Notes under the pieces: generated by a model
The model's database searches: none
Seen by the model: the letters and a program-made list of their open reading frames with translations, nothing else
What the model was told of the DNA's origin: nothing
Translations under genes and position numbers: made by a program
NCBI RefSeq assembly: GCF_028640845.1
Contig: NC_080539.1
Location: forward strand, 194,255,436 to 194,319,435
Reading direction: 5' to 3'
Length of the DNA: 64,000 bases
Source of the DNA: Ahaetulla prasina
Lineage: Eukaryota > Chordata > Lepidosauria > Squamata > Colubridae
Shown: piece after piece, positions 22,949 through 33,780 of the stretch
Position numbering within the stretch: position 1 is the stretch's first letter
Layout: each line of letters opens with the position of its first letter

Positions 22949-23132
22949 TACAGGCAATCCTTGACTTGCAAACATTCATTAAGCAACTATTTGAAGTTAC
23001 AATAGCACTGAATAGTTGTTACAATTAGAATCCCCTTCCCGACTGGCGCTTCTTGTACACCCTCACTTAACCGCATCACTTAGTACTGGAAATTCCAGTC
23101 CCAATTAATGTTGTAAGTTTAGGACTCCCTAT
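22949..23132 (+). mobile_element. Tigger-like DNA element fragment
   Basis: Starts TACAGGCAATCCTTGACTTG and ends TTGTAAGTTTAGGACTCCCT, imperfect inverted ends of the same general type as 13302-14055. Contains 'acttaa' motifs. No coding sequence. Confidence 0.6.
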
Positions 23133-23149
23133 GCAGCAACTTCCAGGAA

Positions 23150-23240
23150 GGATATGCACTGTACGCCATCTAGAGTCACTCTTGGTGGTGAGATGCATGG
23201 AGTATAAATTTAATAAATAAATTAAATAAATAAATATTCT
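23150..23240 (+). mobile_element. L2-type LINE 3' end fragment
   Basis: TCTAGAGTCACTCTTGGTGG then GGAGTATAAATTTAATAAAT and AAATAAAT units, an older relative of the L2-type terminus at 5690-5956. Confidence 0.5.
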
Positions 23241-24621
23241 TTATGAAGAGTTTTAGATTATTCTTACCAGTTCTGTTGATGAAATTAGTACCTTCCTAAA
23301 AATATCTTCCCCAACCACTTTCATATACCACTGATTCCTATTTTCACATAATTATATTGAGAATTGTGGTGCTATAGCAGCCTTATGCAACTTAAATGTC
23401 CAAATATAACTGAATGTATCCCATTACTATTTTGTCTGCTAAGGAAGTAGATTTAGGACTAGTTGTATATTCCAAAGTAGAGTCCAATCTCCTCATAGGA
23501 AATACAACTGTCAGAACAATCGTATACATCAAGTATATAAACTTCAATATTCAGAAAAGGAACAAACACAATACCAAAAATGAAAAATTAAATCTGTGGC
23601 AATTTCCCATGTAATGGAATCAGCCAGGACTCAGGAATCAACCAAATAATACGATTTGTTTCTTCGTCATTTAACTTATAGTTTATCATAGTTTTGTAAA
23701 TCATAGAACCTTATCTTTTTAAAACTACTGTTATATAAATATTTTTTTTCATTTTGTAAGTACAAAAAAGAGAACAGTGTACTTTAGGAGTTATACTCTG
23801 TCATATTGATAGGTTAGGCTGTTATTTACAATATGCAATAATAAATTAAATAGCTATTGACTATTTTGGATTGAAACTCTTAAATATTAAAATAGTTTTA
23901 TAGTGGTTGTTTTTATGCATGAGATAGCATTACAATGAGAAATATTCTACTGCCGGTAGTAAACACGGAAATCTAAGCTTTGAAATTACACATCACATTT
24001 TGGAATTAGCAAACAAGAGCCACATGGCATATGAGTTTTAAGCATATTGTAATTTTGGTTTAAGTTAGAGGGAGCAAGATACTGAATTATTTTTAAATGC
24101 ATATACATGAGCCTCTGGCTCTTTCATATATAAAGCAAAACATTAAAGTACTTAATTAAAGTACTTTAAACATTAATATGTTGATGCAATCAATGTCTAC
24201 TTATTACTTACTACTTATTAAATTTGTCTATAATCCAGCACAGACAAACATGCTTTTTTGTACGCCAAAAACTGACAGAGGTATTTAATTTATTTAAATT
24301 ATCTATCTCATGGCAACAATCCTTTTACAGCAATTTGCATTAGAGAATTAAAAATAACAACTCTGAAAAAGGGGGAGGGGGAGGAGGAGGAGGAGGCGGA
24401 GACTATATCTAGGCACAACAATTCCATCCAAATAAGAGTCTTACCACTGTTCAAATATGGAACTAATAATATCGAAACTAAAGTACCAAAAATACATCTA
24501 AATACAAACATTTTTGATTCAGCTTAGTGTACTCTAATATTATTTTGGAGGAAATAAGGACATGCTGTGCACAGTGACATTAAAGTTTGCAATAAAACAA
24601 AAGCTTCACAAGGTAACAAAC

Positions 24622-24787
24622 CTTTCTTCTCTTCACAACCTGTATCAGACTTCAAGGTATGACTGCTGCTGTGTAACGAATCTTTTGAATCTTCATTTTC
24701 ATCCAAAACCCCAGCAAAGCTGATCTTCCTCTCATACCTGTGTCGATCCATTTCAGGGTCCAAACGCAACCTGCAACTCTCCAGATC
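24622..24787 (-). CDS. UNC80: UNC80 exon 15
   Basis: 166 bp, phase 0 in, 1 out; 55 full codons. Residues DLESCRLRLDPEMDRHRYER, KISFAGVLDENEDSKDSLHS, SSHTLKSDTGCEEKK. Charged and serine-rich, a regulatory-looking linker. The acceptor is ATTATAG and the donor GTTTGT. The final G plus TT of exon 16 give valine, as in mammals. Confidence 0.97.
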
Positions 24788-25593
24788 CTATAATAGTATA
24801 TAAACATAAAAGTCTATGACGAGCAAGTGTATAAATAAAATGGACCTTCAAGTTTTTGAACTCTTGAAGCAAGAAAGAGTTCAAATTGAGAAGGAAATAT
24901 AAACGTTGCATTAGATTTTATCCTATTGTTTTCCAGTGAACCCAAGAAGGAAGTAGGCTAGACTGAAGATAATTGATTTTATAACTGGTTTTTATATGCT
25001 GCTCTTATAATTCTATTACAAAATATTTTCAGGGGAAGTTGCTCTAAAGATTAAATAGAAATAGCCAACAAACAATCCAATTTGTTCTCAGTGATTTTCA
25101 TGCTGCAACAAATATTATCAAATAGGGTCCAAAACTTTTGTCAATAATACAAAAACAGTATTACAACATTGTGACACAAGCTTTGTCTCTTTTTTATGAG
25201 CATGAGATATTCACAAAGGACATAGAAATAGGCAGAGCTTTCAGAGCAACAGTAAGAAGCTGCTTTTATATTTTGCTCGCCACCACTTGCTACTTCTAAA
25301 GAGTGAATATCGCCACCACTTGCTGCTCCTAAAGAGACCTCTGTGTATCTAAACTAAAGAATGTTAAGAATGGTTGGACTAAATTGCCATCCATCCATCT
25401 TGAGAAATCTTTTTTTCCCCCCGAGACCTATGACCAAATCACTGGCTATTTTAGATATCATATTTTCACTCTGTCTCATCAATACATTCTTTAGCTATAC
25501 AATTGGTTTTTGGTTTCCTGTCCTACCCAGACCTTCCCCACTTCTGCAACTTTATCCTTTTATATCCCAGATCCATCCCTTCCTCTCACTTAC
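24788..25593 (-). other. UNC80 intron 14
   Basis: 806 bp. A degenerate direct repeat of about 26 bases (CGCCACCACTTGCT...TAAAGAG) occurs near 25275 and 25311. Nothing else. Confidence 0.75.
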
Positions 25594-25727
25594 CACAAGA
25601 GGTTCAGTACGTGGCCTGGGCATGTAGGGAAAGGTCTCTCGAAGAAAAGTGGTGATCTCTAGAAGAAGCTGACATGCTGCCATCTTCAGAGCAAAAGGAC
25701 AACAACATTTGGTGGGATTTACTGTAC
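25594..25727 (-). CDS. UNC80: UNC80 exon 14
   Basis: 134 bp, phase 1 in, 0 out; 44 codons: TVNPTKCCCPFALKMAACQL then LLEITTFLRETFPYMPRPRT and EPLV. The acceptor is TTTTTTAG at 25729-25728 and the donor GTAAGT. The first two bases (GT) join the A that ends exon 13 to make serine, giving DDSTVNP. Confidence 0.96.
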
Positions 25728-27424
25728 CTAAAAAAGAAAATATACATATGTTCTGTTACAAAAAAAGAGCAGCAAAGAAAAAAGATCATTCTAAAAAAAT
25801 GGACACCACCAGACATAGTACATAATGCAAACTGTGTATGGAACAATATGTTGCATGATTATTCTATTTTGGGGGGGAAGGAGGGAAATGTGACAATCAC
25901 ATTTAGCTTCAGTATTGTTTCATATTCACTGTGATTTATGATACCTCAACAACAGTACCACTGCAATGATCTCAAAGATATGATTCTTATAAATGAAGTT
26001 TCCCTAAGAACTCTTCACCTCATAATTCAGATTTGTTTTAAAAATGACACACTCTTATACTATTTTTCCATTATTTCCCCCTTTAACTAATGCACTCTCT
26101 AGAGATTCAGTTTGAGAGGAATAAAAGTGTGTTTTATTTGGTGGCAGATTAATCCTAACTTGCCCCTGCTGCTCTCTGTATTGTTAATTTTGTTACATGA
26201 AAGAAAAACAGCAATTGTTGTTTGTTTGAAAAATTATAGGGGAAAAAGCTTGTGAAGCTACATGTCATATTTAGTTTCAGCCTTGATACATACTTGATAC
26301 AATTATAAAATCTACATTTCTTTCCACCTTTTCTTTCTTCATCATTAACGGTATTAGTCGCTCCTCTAAAGGCTAGACTACAGAAGGAATTTAAGCAAAT
26401 CCCAGTGTAATCTCAAATTCCAGTGCAATTTCAAATACACCACTTGATAACAAAGTGATCAAGAAGATGAAAGTTACACAATTGAAAACATAATCAAAAT
26501 TATTTCCTGTAAAAGCTTTCAACTGGAACAAAGGAATGACTAGCACTGGGCTGTTCTTGCTGGTTTAAGAAGCTCTATAATGCCTCTCTGCAGCTACTGT
26601 ATATCTTAATAGCAAGTGAGCCAATTCTCTATTCCTTTTAACTATCAAAATAAAATTATGAAATGTTACAGAATTTCTGAATGACAGAATTAAAATTCAG
26701 TCATACATGTGTTATATATTGGAGTCCCATTCCTCTCTGATTTACAAATTCTTCTTCCTCTAATTCCTTCACTGTAAAGCACTTTCCTAATCCCATTAAC
26801 TCTAACCTGCAGCGAGGTATAGAAAGTCCTTATATGTGTACATGTACACATATGCATATTTTCTTATTTATTTATTTATTTAGCCATACAACTAGCAGAA
26901 CCATTCTAGACAACTGACAGGCATAAAAAGGTTCAGGCTGTATATGAGCAAGGTTAAGAACCAATATATTGCCATTGGTAACTGAAATAAGATGCCCCCA
27001 ATCTGTTCTATCCAAATATTAGATGCCTTATATGTTCTTAGAACTTATATTTACAGAGTAAATCCAAAAAAATCACAAGAAACTCTAATGGATAGCATGC
27101 TTAGAGGGGAAGAAAAACACCATTACAAATACACACACATATAAATCAATGTATTACAGTAGACAAACATGTAGATGATATTTTGAAACATTTTTTTTCT
27201 GTTAGACTGACCTACATTTTGTTGACACAATTGTAGTGTCACGGTCTACTTGTCTGTGCTGATTTATAAAAGTGTTAACATACAGTCTTCTTGCCATTTT
27301 AAATAATTGTGTGATATTAATTGCTACATTGCATAATATTAAAACATAGATTTCCTTAACCAAATGACCTGCAGATGTCTTCGTCTACAACTAGCATGGT
27401 TACCAATCAAGATAGCCAATTAAT

Positions 27425-27665
27425 TCCTTACTAAGGAGTGGGGTGGCTTACAAGGTTGAAAACTGGGCTGACAATTGACAGCCCTGTGTTTGAGACCCAT
27501 TGCTCAGGGTTAGCTCCCATCTCATGCGCCGCTAGTAGATAAATGGGTACCACTTTAGTGGCAACTTCATGGGGATACAAAAGGAGCCCCCACCTGGGTG
27601 TGCCCAGGGCAATGGGGATGTCACCAGCAAATCCTTTCACCACAAAAGCACTTTGGTGCTTCTGA
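27425..27665 (+). mobile_element. tRNA-derived SINE-like element
   Basis: The left part has a B-box-like GTTTGAGACCC at 27488-27498. It is followed by GCTCCCATCT and TAGATAAATGGGTACCACTT, which resemble the body of squamate tRNA-SINEs (Sauria SINE type), ending in CTTTGGTGCTTCTGACATGG. It is degraded, and the subfamily is not assigned. Confidence 0.55.
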
Positions 27666-28726
27666 CATGGAAGTATTAGTAACTTCTTATTGTGAGTTCT
27701 GAATGTGAGAGTCCCCCATTTTGAAATATAGATGACTGGGAAAGGTTTTTCTAGAATCTGTTTACCATTAAAAAAAAACCAAAAAATTCTACAGATGAAT
27801 ATTTTACCTCTAATTTAAATCTTTTCATTTAGCCTGCTTTCTAGTTTTCCATTTAACAGATGGATATCATCTAAAAGAACTCCCTTTTTTTTACAAGTTC
27901 TGGTGGAGTTAGAGGACAATAGAATGGCTAGCAGAAGCGTAAGTCGTGCATAGCACTTTTTGAAAAAAAATCTGAAACCCACACAAACCTGGGGCCTATT
28001 TTCTCACGACAGGCAAACATTTAAGGGAGAAAATGGGTAGTTTAAGGCTTTGTGAAATCTCACCTCTGCACAATTTGGATTAATGCAGTATAATCTAACC
28101 CATTTAGTTCTACACTGAGCTGGCCTCTAAGGAACATTCAGAAATTTAAGCTGGTTTAGTATGCTATGGCTCATGGAGTAATGGGCACTCCAAGATCTGC
28201 ACATCACACTTCCATTCCAAAAATTGCACAGGGAACAGCTCAGTTTCCAGGTGCAATTCATGTGCTGTGGTTACCTTTAAAAATCTCACATGACCTGGTT
28301 ATTTCTAAGACTGTGTACTCAGAAGTAAATCTGTTAGTCAGGTAAGTGTGGCCCTAATGCAAGCACACACACCCCACCCTGGAGACCCATAGCAGTACAT
28401 TCTTCATGGTGGCACTTCTTTTCTGAGATATAAAGATATAAAATACCTCCTACCTAATGAGTTTTTGTAAAGAAGTAAAAATTTGGTACAAGGAGAAACC
28501 CATTTTGGGGATGTTAGAAATTAGTATCTATCTATGTTGATCAATACTATTGTAATTTTTATTTTATTACTATTGTTATAAATCTTTAGGTTTTGCTGTG
28601 TACACTGCTCTGAGCACAGACTTTTTAAAAATAAATGTAAAAAACAAAAATGGATCATATTGGAAACTGAAATTTCAGGTCTGCATTCTCAATCCCCAGT
28701 AAATGTCAGTGCAGATTCAAGTAGAT

Positions 28727-28899
28727 CAGTAGTGGGTTTCAATTTCAGTTGCTACTGGTTTGCCTGTGGGCGCACACGCTCACACATGCGCGATGGTTCT
28801 GCACAAGCACAGAGACATCTGGGCAGGTGGGCGGAGCCTCCCACCGCCGCTGCTACCAGTTCGCCTGATCCAGGGAGAACTGGTAGCAACCCACCACTG
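28727..28899 (+). mobile_element. hAT MITE with perfect 8-bp target-site duplication
   Basis: 173 bp, ends CAGTAGTGGGTT and AACCCACCACTG as inverted repeats. Flanked by AAGTAGAT at 28719-28726 and 28900-28907. GC-rich interior with several CpG sites, no coding sequence. Confidence 0.93.
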
Positions 28900-29286
28900 A
28901 AGTAGATAGCTACACTATCCGAGTTAAAAGTTTGTCTAGGTTCTACTGAGCTACTGGAAGTAATTATTGGATGCAGATGAGAAGATGCACCCAACTAGGT
29001 CCACAAGATTCTGCAGGTGGCTACATTTTTATTTATATAAAAGGCAACACATCTGATTATTTCTTCCCCCTCTCATTTTTTAATGCACCAAACTACTATA
29101 TAATGCATTAGAGCAAGATTCAGATAGTCGAAGAAGAAAAGAGGAAATGTGGTGAAACACTGTGGGTGGAAAGGGAACCAAAAAAAGAAATTTTTAAAAG
29201 AAAAAAGAAAAAGAATAAAGAATAAGTGTTCCTAAAGGAGAGGTTCTTACAAGTGGGGGTTCTTGTAGTAAAGGGAGTCTCCTTAC

Positions 29287-29422
29287 TGTCATCTAAAAAG
29301 TCTTCTTCCTCATCCTCCTTTCTCAGCCTCCTCTTGGTCTCCTCATCATAAATGAGGCCCAGCAGATTGGCCGGACTCTCACTCTCAGAATGGCAAAGTT
29401 CGTTGAGACGGACTCCAATTGC
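29287..29422 (-). CDS. UNC80: UNC80 exon 13
   Basis: 136 bp, phase 0 in, 1 out; 45 codons: AIGVRLNELCHSESESPANL, LGLIYDEETKRRLRKEDEEE, DFLDD. The strongly acidic end is characteristic. The acceptor is TTTTGGCAG. The donor GTAAGG was chosen because the open frame beyond it leaves UNC80 similarity. Confidence 0.97.
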
Positions 29423-30236
29423 CTGCCAAAAGTATGGAATTAAGAAAGGGTCATAAAGGTTTCTTGAAGAAGAAAATGTCAATTGTGATGTTGAAGTTTG
29501 CAAATAAAAACCTCTTTTGTATCCATGTTGATTATATATGTCATTAAAAAAAATCTGGGAAAAATACCACAATAAAGTAGAGCTTTTATATAATACTTTA
29601 CAATATTCAAAATGCTTCAACAAATCTAGCATCCTGCTGTTATCCTTTCTTTTTTATATACCAGGTATAATCATTTTTATTAAAATTTACAGATCCAAAG
29701 ATAAAAAACTAATACAAACTAAGAATAATATAAAAAATAAAGAGAAAAATAAAAAGGGCAAGAAGGAAAAAAAGGGGGGAAATATATGAAGAAATGGTTT
29801 CCTGCTTCAAGCAAGACAAGTATAAATAGTTTCAGAAATATATCAGATCTGATACAGCAATATAAGATCTCTTCCCATATCTCATCTCTTATCTATAAAC
29901 AATTTTAAAGCTTTGTTATTCATAGTTGTAAGCAAAAGTCCATTAAGAGTTAAACTAACTTTATATTCCTTTATTTTTAACACAGTAATTTATCACTTTT
30001 TCTGAAAATACCATAGTAGTTCTCTTTTTTCCACATCTTATCTATAAACAAATGTTTAAAGCCTCTTAATTAAAGAAAAATCCATTAAAAGCTACCAGAA
30101 ATAATATATACTTTTGTCCTTGATCAAATAATCCAACTTTGTATTCGTTCCCTTTGCTTTTAAGAATCTTGATTTTTAATCCCTTTAAATAGTGTCCCCA
30201 AAGTTTCTTTCTTTTCATTTTTTTCATTGGTCTGTG

Positions 30237-31793
30237 CCTGACCAATTGGCCCCCATCTTCACCCATATTTTCAATAAATCACTAGAGATGTGTTATGTTC
30301 CTTCTTGCTTCAAACGCTCTACCATCATCCCAGTGCCAAAGAAGCCCACCATCAAGGAACTGAATGACTACAGACCAGTTGCTCTAACATCTGTAGTCAT
30401 GAAAACCTTTGAAAGGCTAGTGCTTTCCTACTTGAAAACCATCACGGATCCGCTGTTAGACCCCTTGCAATTTGCATACCGAGCAAACAGATCAACAGAT
30501 GATGCTGTTAATATGGCTCTGCACTACATCCTACAACATCTTGAGTCTCCAAAGACCTATGCAAGGGTCCTTTTTGTAGACTTTAGTTCAGCATTCAATA
30601 CCATCATTCCAGACATTCTTCTAACTAAGCTAAACCAGCTACAGGTACCGGAACAGACTTGTAAGTGGATCACAAGCTTCCTAACAAACAGGAAGCAGCA
30701 GGTGAAGCTAAGCAAGATCACATCAAATACCTGTACAATTAGCACAGGGGCCCCCCAAGGCTGTGTGCTCTCCCCACTTCTCTTCTCTCTGTATACCAAT
30801 GACTGCATCTCCAATGATCCATCTGTTAAGCTACTGAAGTTCGCAGATGACACAACAGTGATTGGTCTCATTCGAGACAATGACGAATCCGCATATAGAC
30901 GAGAGGTCGAACGACTAGCCTTGTGGTGCAACCAAAACAATCTGGAACTGAACACACTCAAAACCGTAGAAATGGTGGTAGACTTTAGGAGAAACCCTTC
31001 CATACTTCCACCTCTCACAATACTTGACAACACAGTATCAACAGTAGAAACCTTCAAATTTCTAGGTTCTATCATATCGCAAGATCTAAAATGGACAGCT
31101 AACATCAAAACATCATTAAAAAGGACAACAAAGAATGTTCTTTCTGCGCCAACTCAGTAAGCTCAAACTGCCCAAGGAGCTGCTGATTCAGTTCTACAGA
31201 GGAATTATTGAGTCTGTCATTTGCACCTCTATAACTGTCTGGTTCGGTTCTGCAACCCAACAAGAAAAACACAGACTTCAGAGGATAATTAGAACTGCAG
31301 AAAAAATAATTGCTACCAACCTGCCTTCCATTGAGGACCTGTATACTGCACGAATCAAGAAGAGGGCCATGAAAATATTTATAGACCCCTCGCATCCTGG
31401 ACATAAATTGTTTCAACTCCTACCCTCAAAACGACGCCATAGAGCACTGCACACCAGAACAACTAGACACAAGAACAGTTTTTTCCCGAAGGCCATCACT
31501 CTGCTAAACAAATAATTCCATCAACACTGTCAAACTATTTACTGAATCTGCACTACTATTAATCTTCTCATAGTTCCCATCACCAATCTCTTTCCATTTA
31601 TGACTGTATGACTATAACTTGTTGCTGGCAATCCTTATGATTTATATTGATATATTGACTATCAATTGTGTTGTAAATGTTGTACCTTGATGAACGTATC
31701 TTTTCTTTTATGTACACTGAGAGCATATGCACCAAGACAAATTCCTTGTGTGTCCAATCACACTTGGCCAATAAAATTCTATTCTATTATTAA
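30237..31793 (+). mobile_element. Rex1-type LINE, 5'-truncated
   Basis: Reverse transcriptase is open to 31160, then continues in another frame at 31135-31515, so one frameshift near 31135-31160 disables it. RT motifs: [25 protein letters not shown] and FADDT, in order. The C-terminal part has the conserved ITVWFGSAT and FFPKAITLLN tracts. The 3' end runs through CTTGGCCAATAAAATTCTAT to a short ATTCT-type tail. I place it in the Rex1/Babar clade of CR1-related LINEs from the sequence style; a phylogeny could move it. Confidence 0.85.
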
Positions 31794-31824
31794 TATGTGA
31801 TTTTTTTTCTGGAGTTTTCAGATA

Positions 31825-32394
31825 TTGATATATTGGGACGTTAGAGGCATATTAATTTGTTACAAAATGATCCAGCAGAAGACAATAAAGTTCTATGAAG
31901 AAATGCTAGAAATAGCTACAAAGAATTATAAGAAGTTAGTGGGAATGTTTAAAGATAAAGTCGTGAAAGTACAAATCTTTCAACAAATGGTGGGAAAAAA
32001 TGAATATAATATACAGAAGTTAGCTGAGAAATTAGAAGGAGTGGTGGAAGGGACAACGCAAAATAAAATACAAAAAGATAAAAATAAGTTAAAAGCAGGT
32101 AAAAATACTGAAAAGATAGCAATAATAAATACTAAAAATCAAATAGACAGTACTCTAAGAGCTTATAACAGAATAGAGAAGGGGAAAAAAGAAGATATTT
32201 CAAAAATAATGAAAGGGTCATGGATGGGTATTCAAAAGATGCAGCAGAAGGAAATAAAGGGTAAGACAGAGGAAATAATTAATCTGTGCAAAAATGCTAG
32301 AAAGATATATAGGATTCCAAGAGGGAAACATAAAAGAATAACTACAAAATCAATCAATTATGAAATTCTAAAAAGGCTGAGAGATGATGGATAG
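31825..32394 (+). CDS. Lysine-rich ORF, possible remnant of L1 ORF1
   Basis: Open for 189 residues from ATG 31825. It is very rich in K, E, I and N with heptad-like spacing in residues 15-75 (coiled-coil-like). Residues 160-175 (ARKIYRIPRGKHKRI) recall the region after the coiled coil in vertebrate L1 ORF1, where RNA-binding sequence would start, but the RNA-binding domain itself is not there. It lies in an element without RT. It may be ORF1 debris kept open by chance in AT-rich DNA; I cannot show it is expressed. Confidence 0.35.
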   Translation: MIYWDVRGILICYKMIQQKTIKFYEEMLEIATKNYKKLVGMFKDKVVKVQIFQQMVGKNEYNIQKLAEKLEGVVEGTTQNKIQKDKNKLKAGKNTEKIAIINTKNQIDSTLRAYNRIEKGKKEDISKIMKGSWMGIQKMQQKEIKGKTEEIINLCKNARKIYRIPRGKHKRITTKSINYEILKRLRDDG

Positions 32395-32458
32395 AGATAT
32401 AATATTTTGCAATATACTAACAATAGAAATAAGTGGAAAGCTTAAACTGGGAAAATAG

Positions 32459-32460
<2 letters not shown>

Positions 32461-32504
<44 letters not shown>
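32461..32504. repeat. (GT)22 microsatellite
   Basis: Perfect run. An opposing (AC)12 run follows at 32549-32572, so the two could pair as a hairpin. Confidence 0.97.
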
Positions 32505-32508
<4 letters not shown>

Positions 32509-32548
32509 AGGTCTTTGGTTTTCAAAAATTTGTTTTCAGAAAACAAAT

Positions 32549-32579
<31 letters not shown>

Positions 32580-33567
32580 GACATATAATGGAATTTATTA
32601 TAAATACAGATACATTAAGATTAGTAGGTGGAAGACTAGGCATTATTATGATCAACAAGATGTAAAAATATATTGGAAAATATAGTTTTCAAGGATTATA
32701 AATTCAGGGGACTTAGAGATATAATCTTGGAACTGATTAAATTTTATTGACAACTGGTTTTATTGGTATTTAAAGAAAGTTGAGATATTGAAAATGTGGT
32801 GGAATACTGAATGATAAATTGGGAAAATATTAGTGTAATATCAATCAATACATAAAGGAATACATTATGATTATAATGAGCAGTTTAAGACTAGAAGTTG
32901 GAAGATAAAAATTCTGCATATGTAATTGTGTTACTGTGAGCACTATGTGAAAAATATGTCAACCCTGTCATTACATTGTCCACAAAAAATGTTGATTGTT
33001 AAAGAAAAACTGTAAATAAAACATATACAAAAAAACCAAAACTATTTTAAGTCTGCCTTTGCTTCCCTGAAAGTCCATATTTTTTATAATCCTTTCCACA
33101 GCCCTGTATATTGGATAAATGTTATTGTCCCCAATGAAAAATGGTGTGCCTAAGGCAAAAGCAATGACCAAACTTTTGTATTGCATTTTTAATTAATTTT
33201 TGACAGTAACTTGTAGCTCTATGAATAACTTACTAAATAAAACAGAAAATTGAGCTTGTTTCATTGCTGTGGAGAGGGTGTAAAAACAAAACATTTAGAA
33301 CGACAAAGCCTGTCTGAACAAATCTTGTTTCTTTTTAATAGTAGAAAAACTTGGAAAAGAACCTGAGCCATTGATCTTAACTGATCACTTTTCATGCAGA
33401 AAAGTGGAATCATTTAAGTAACCTTGTTAGACTACTTAAAATGTTTGTCTAACAAAACTTTAAGAAGATAGATCAGAAAGCTCATAGATTATTCAGGACA
33501 GAACTTTGATATTGCTGACTGGTAAGAGAAGGAGGGAGGGAAGGTGAGAGGAAGAACTGAAACTTAC

Positions 33568-33780
33568 TTCCCCCCACTGGTAGAAGAGCTTGGCTGCATT
33601 CCACTGTAACTTCTGGTTTCGTTTATTCCCCACGATTGGAGAGCGTCCACGAGAAAGGCCTTTCTTAGTAATATTCACATGATGCCCCTTCATCCATTCT
33701 GGCCAGTTGCCCCTGTTGCAGCGGTGCACAAAGCGAGCACATTCCAAGAAAAGGGCCGCCCTCGCCACCACTGGTGCCTC
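33568..33780 (-). CDS. UNC80: UNC80 exon 12
   Basis: 213 bp, phase 0 to 0, 71 residues: EAPVVARAALFLECARFVHR, CNRGNWPEWMKGHHVNITKK, GLSRGRSPIVGNKRNQKLQW, NAAKLFYQWGE. Very close to mammalian UNC80. The acceptor is CATTTTAG and the donor GTAAGT. Confidence 0.98.

Larger units (their letters stand above)
19657..24621 (-). other. UNC80 intron 15
   Basis: 4965 bp, AT-rich. Holds a GT microsatellite, AT/AGAT runs near 22408-22455, a Tigger-like fragment and an L2-type 3' end. Exons 15 and 16 join exactly as in mammals, so no exon is missing here. The rest holds nothing I recognise. Confidence 0.75.
25728..29286 (-). other. UNC80 intron 13
   Basis: 3559 bp, AT-rich, with a tRNA-SINE-like stretch and a hAT MITE. 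The rest holds no recognisable feature. Confidence 0.7.
31800..33040 (+). mobile_element. L1-derived element with a lysine-rich ORF
   Basis: The 3' end (about 32690-33030, GTTAAAGAAAAACTG then AAATAAAAC) matches the L1-derived insertion at 10034-11408. No RT is present. Contains a GT repeat and an AC repeat about 45 bases apart. No target-site duplication was resolved. Confidence 0.55.
29423..33567 (-). other. UNC80 intron 12
   Basis: 4145 bp. Almost filled by L1-like AT-rich sequence on the minus strand (about 29640-30230), a Rex1-type LINE and a second L1-derived element. Confidence 0.8.
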
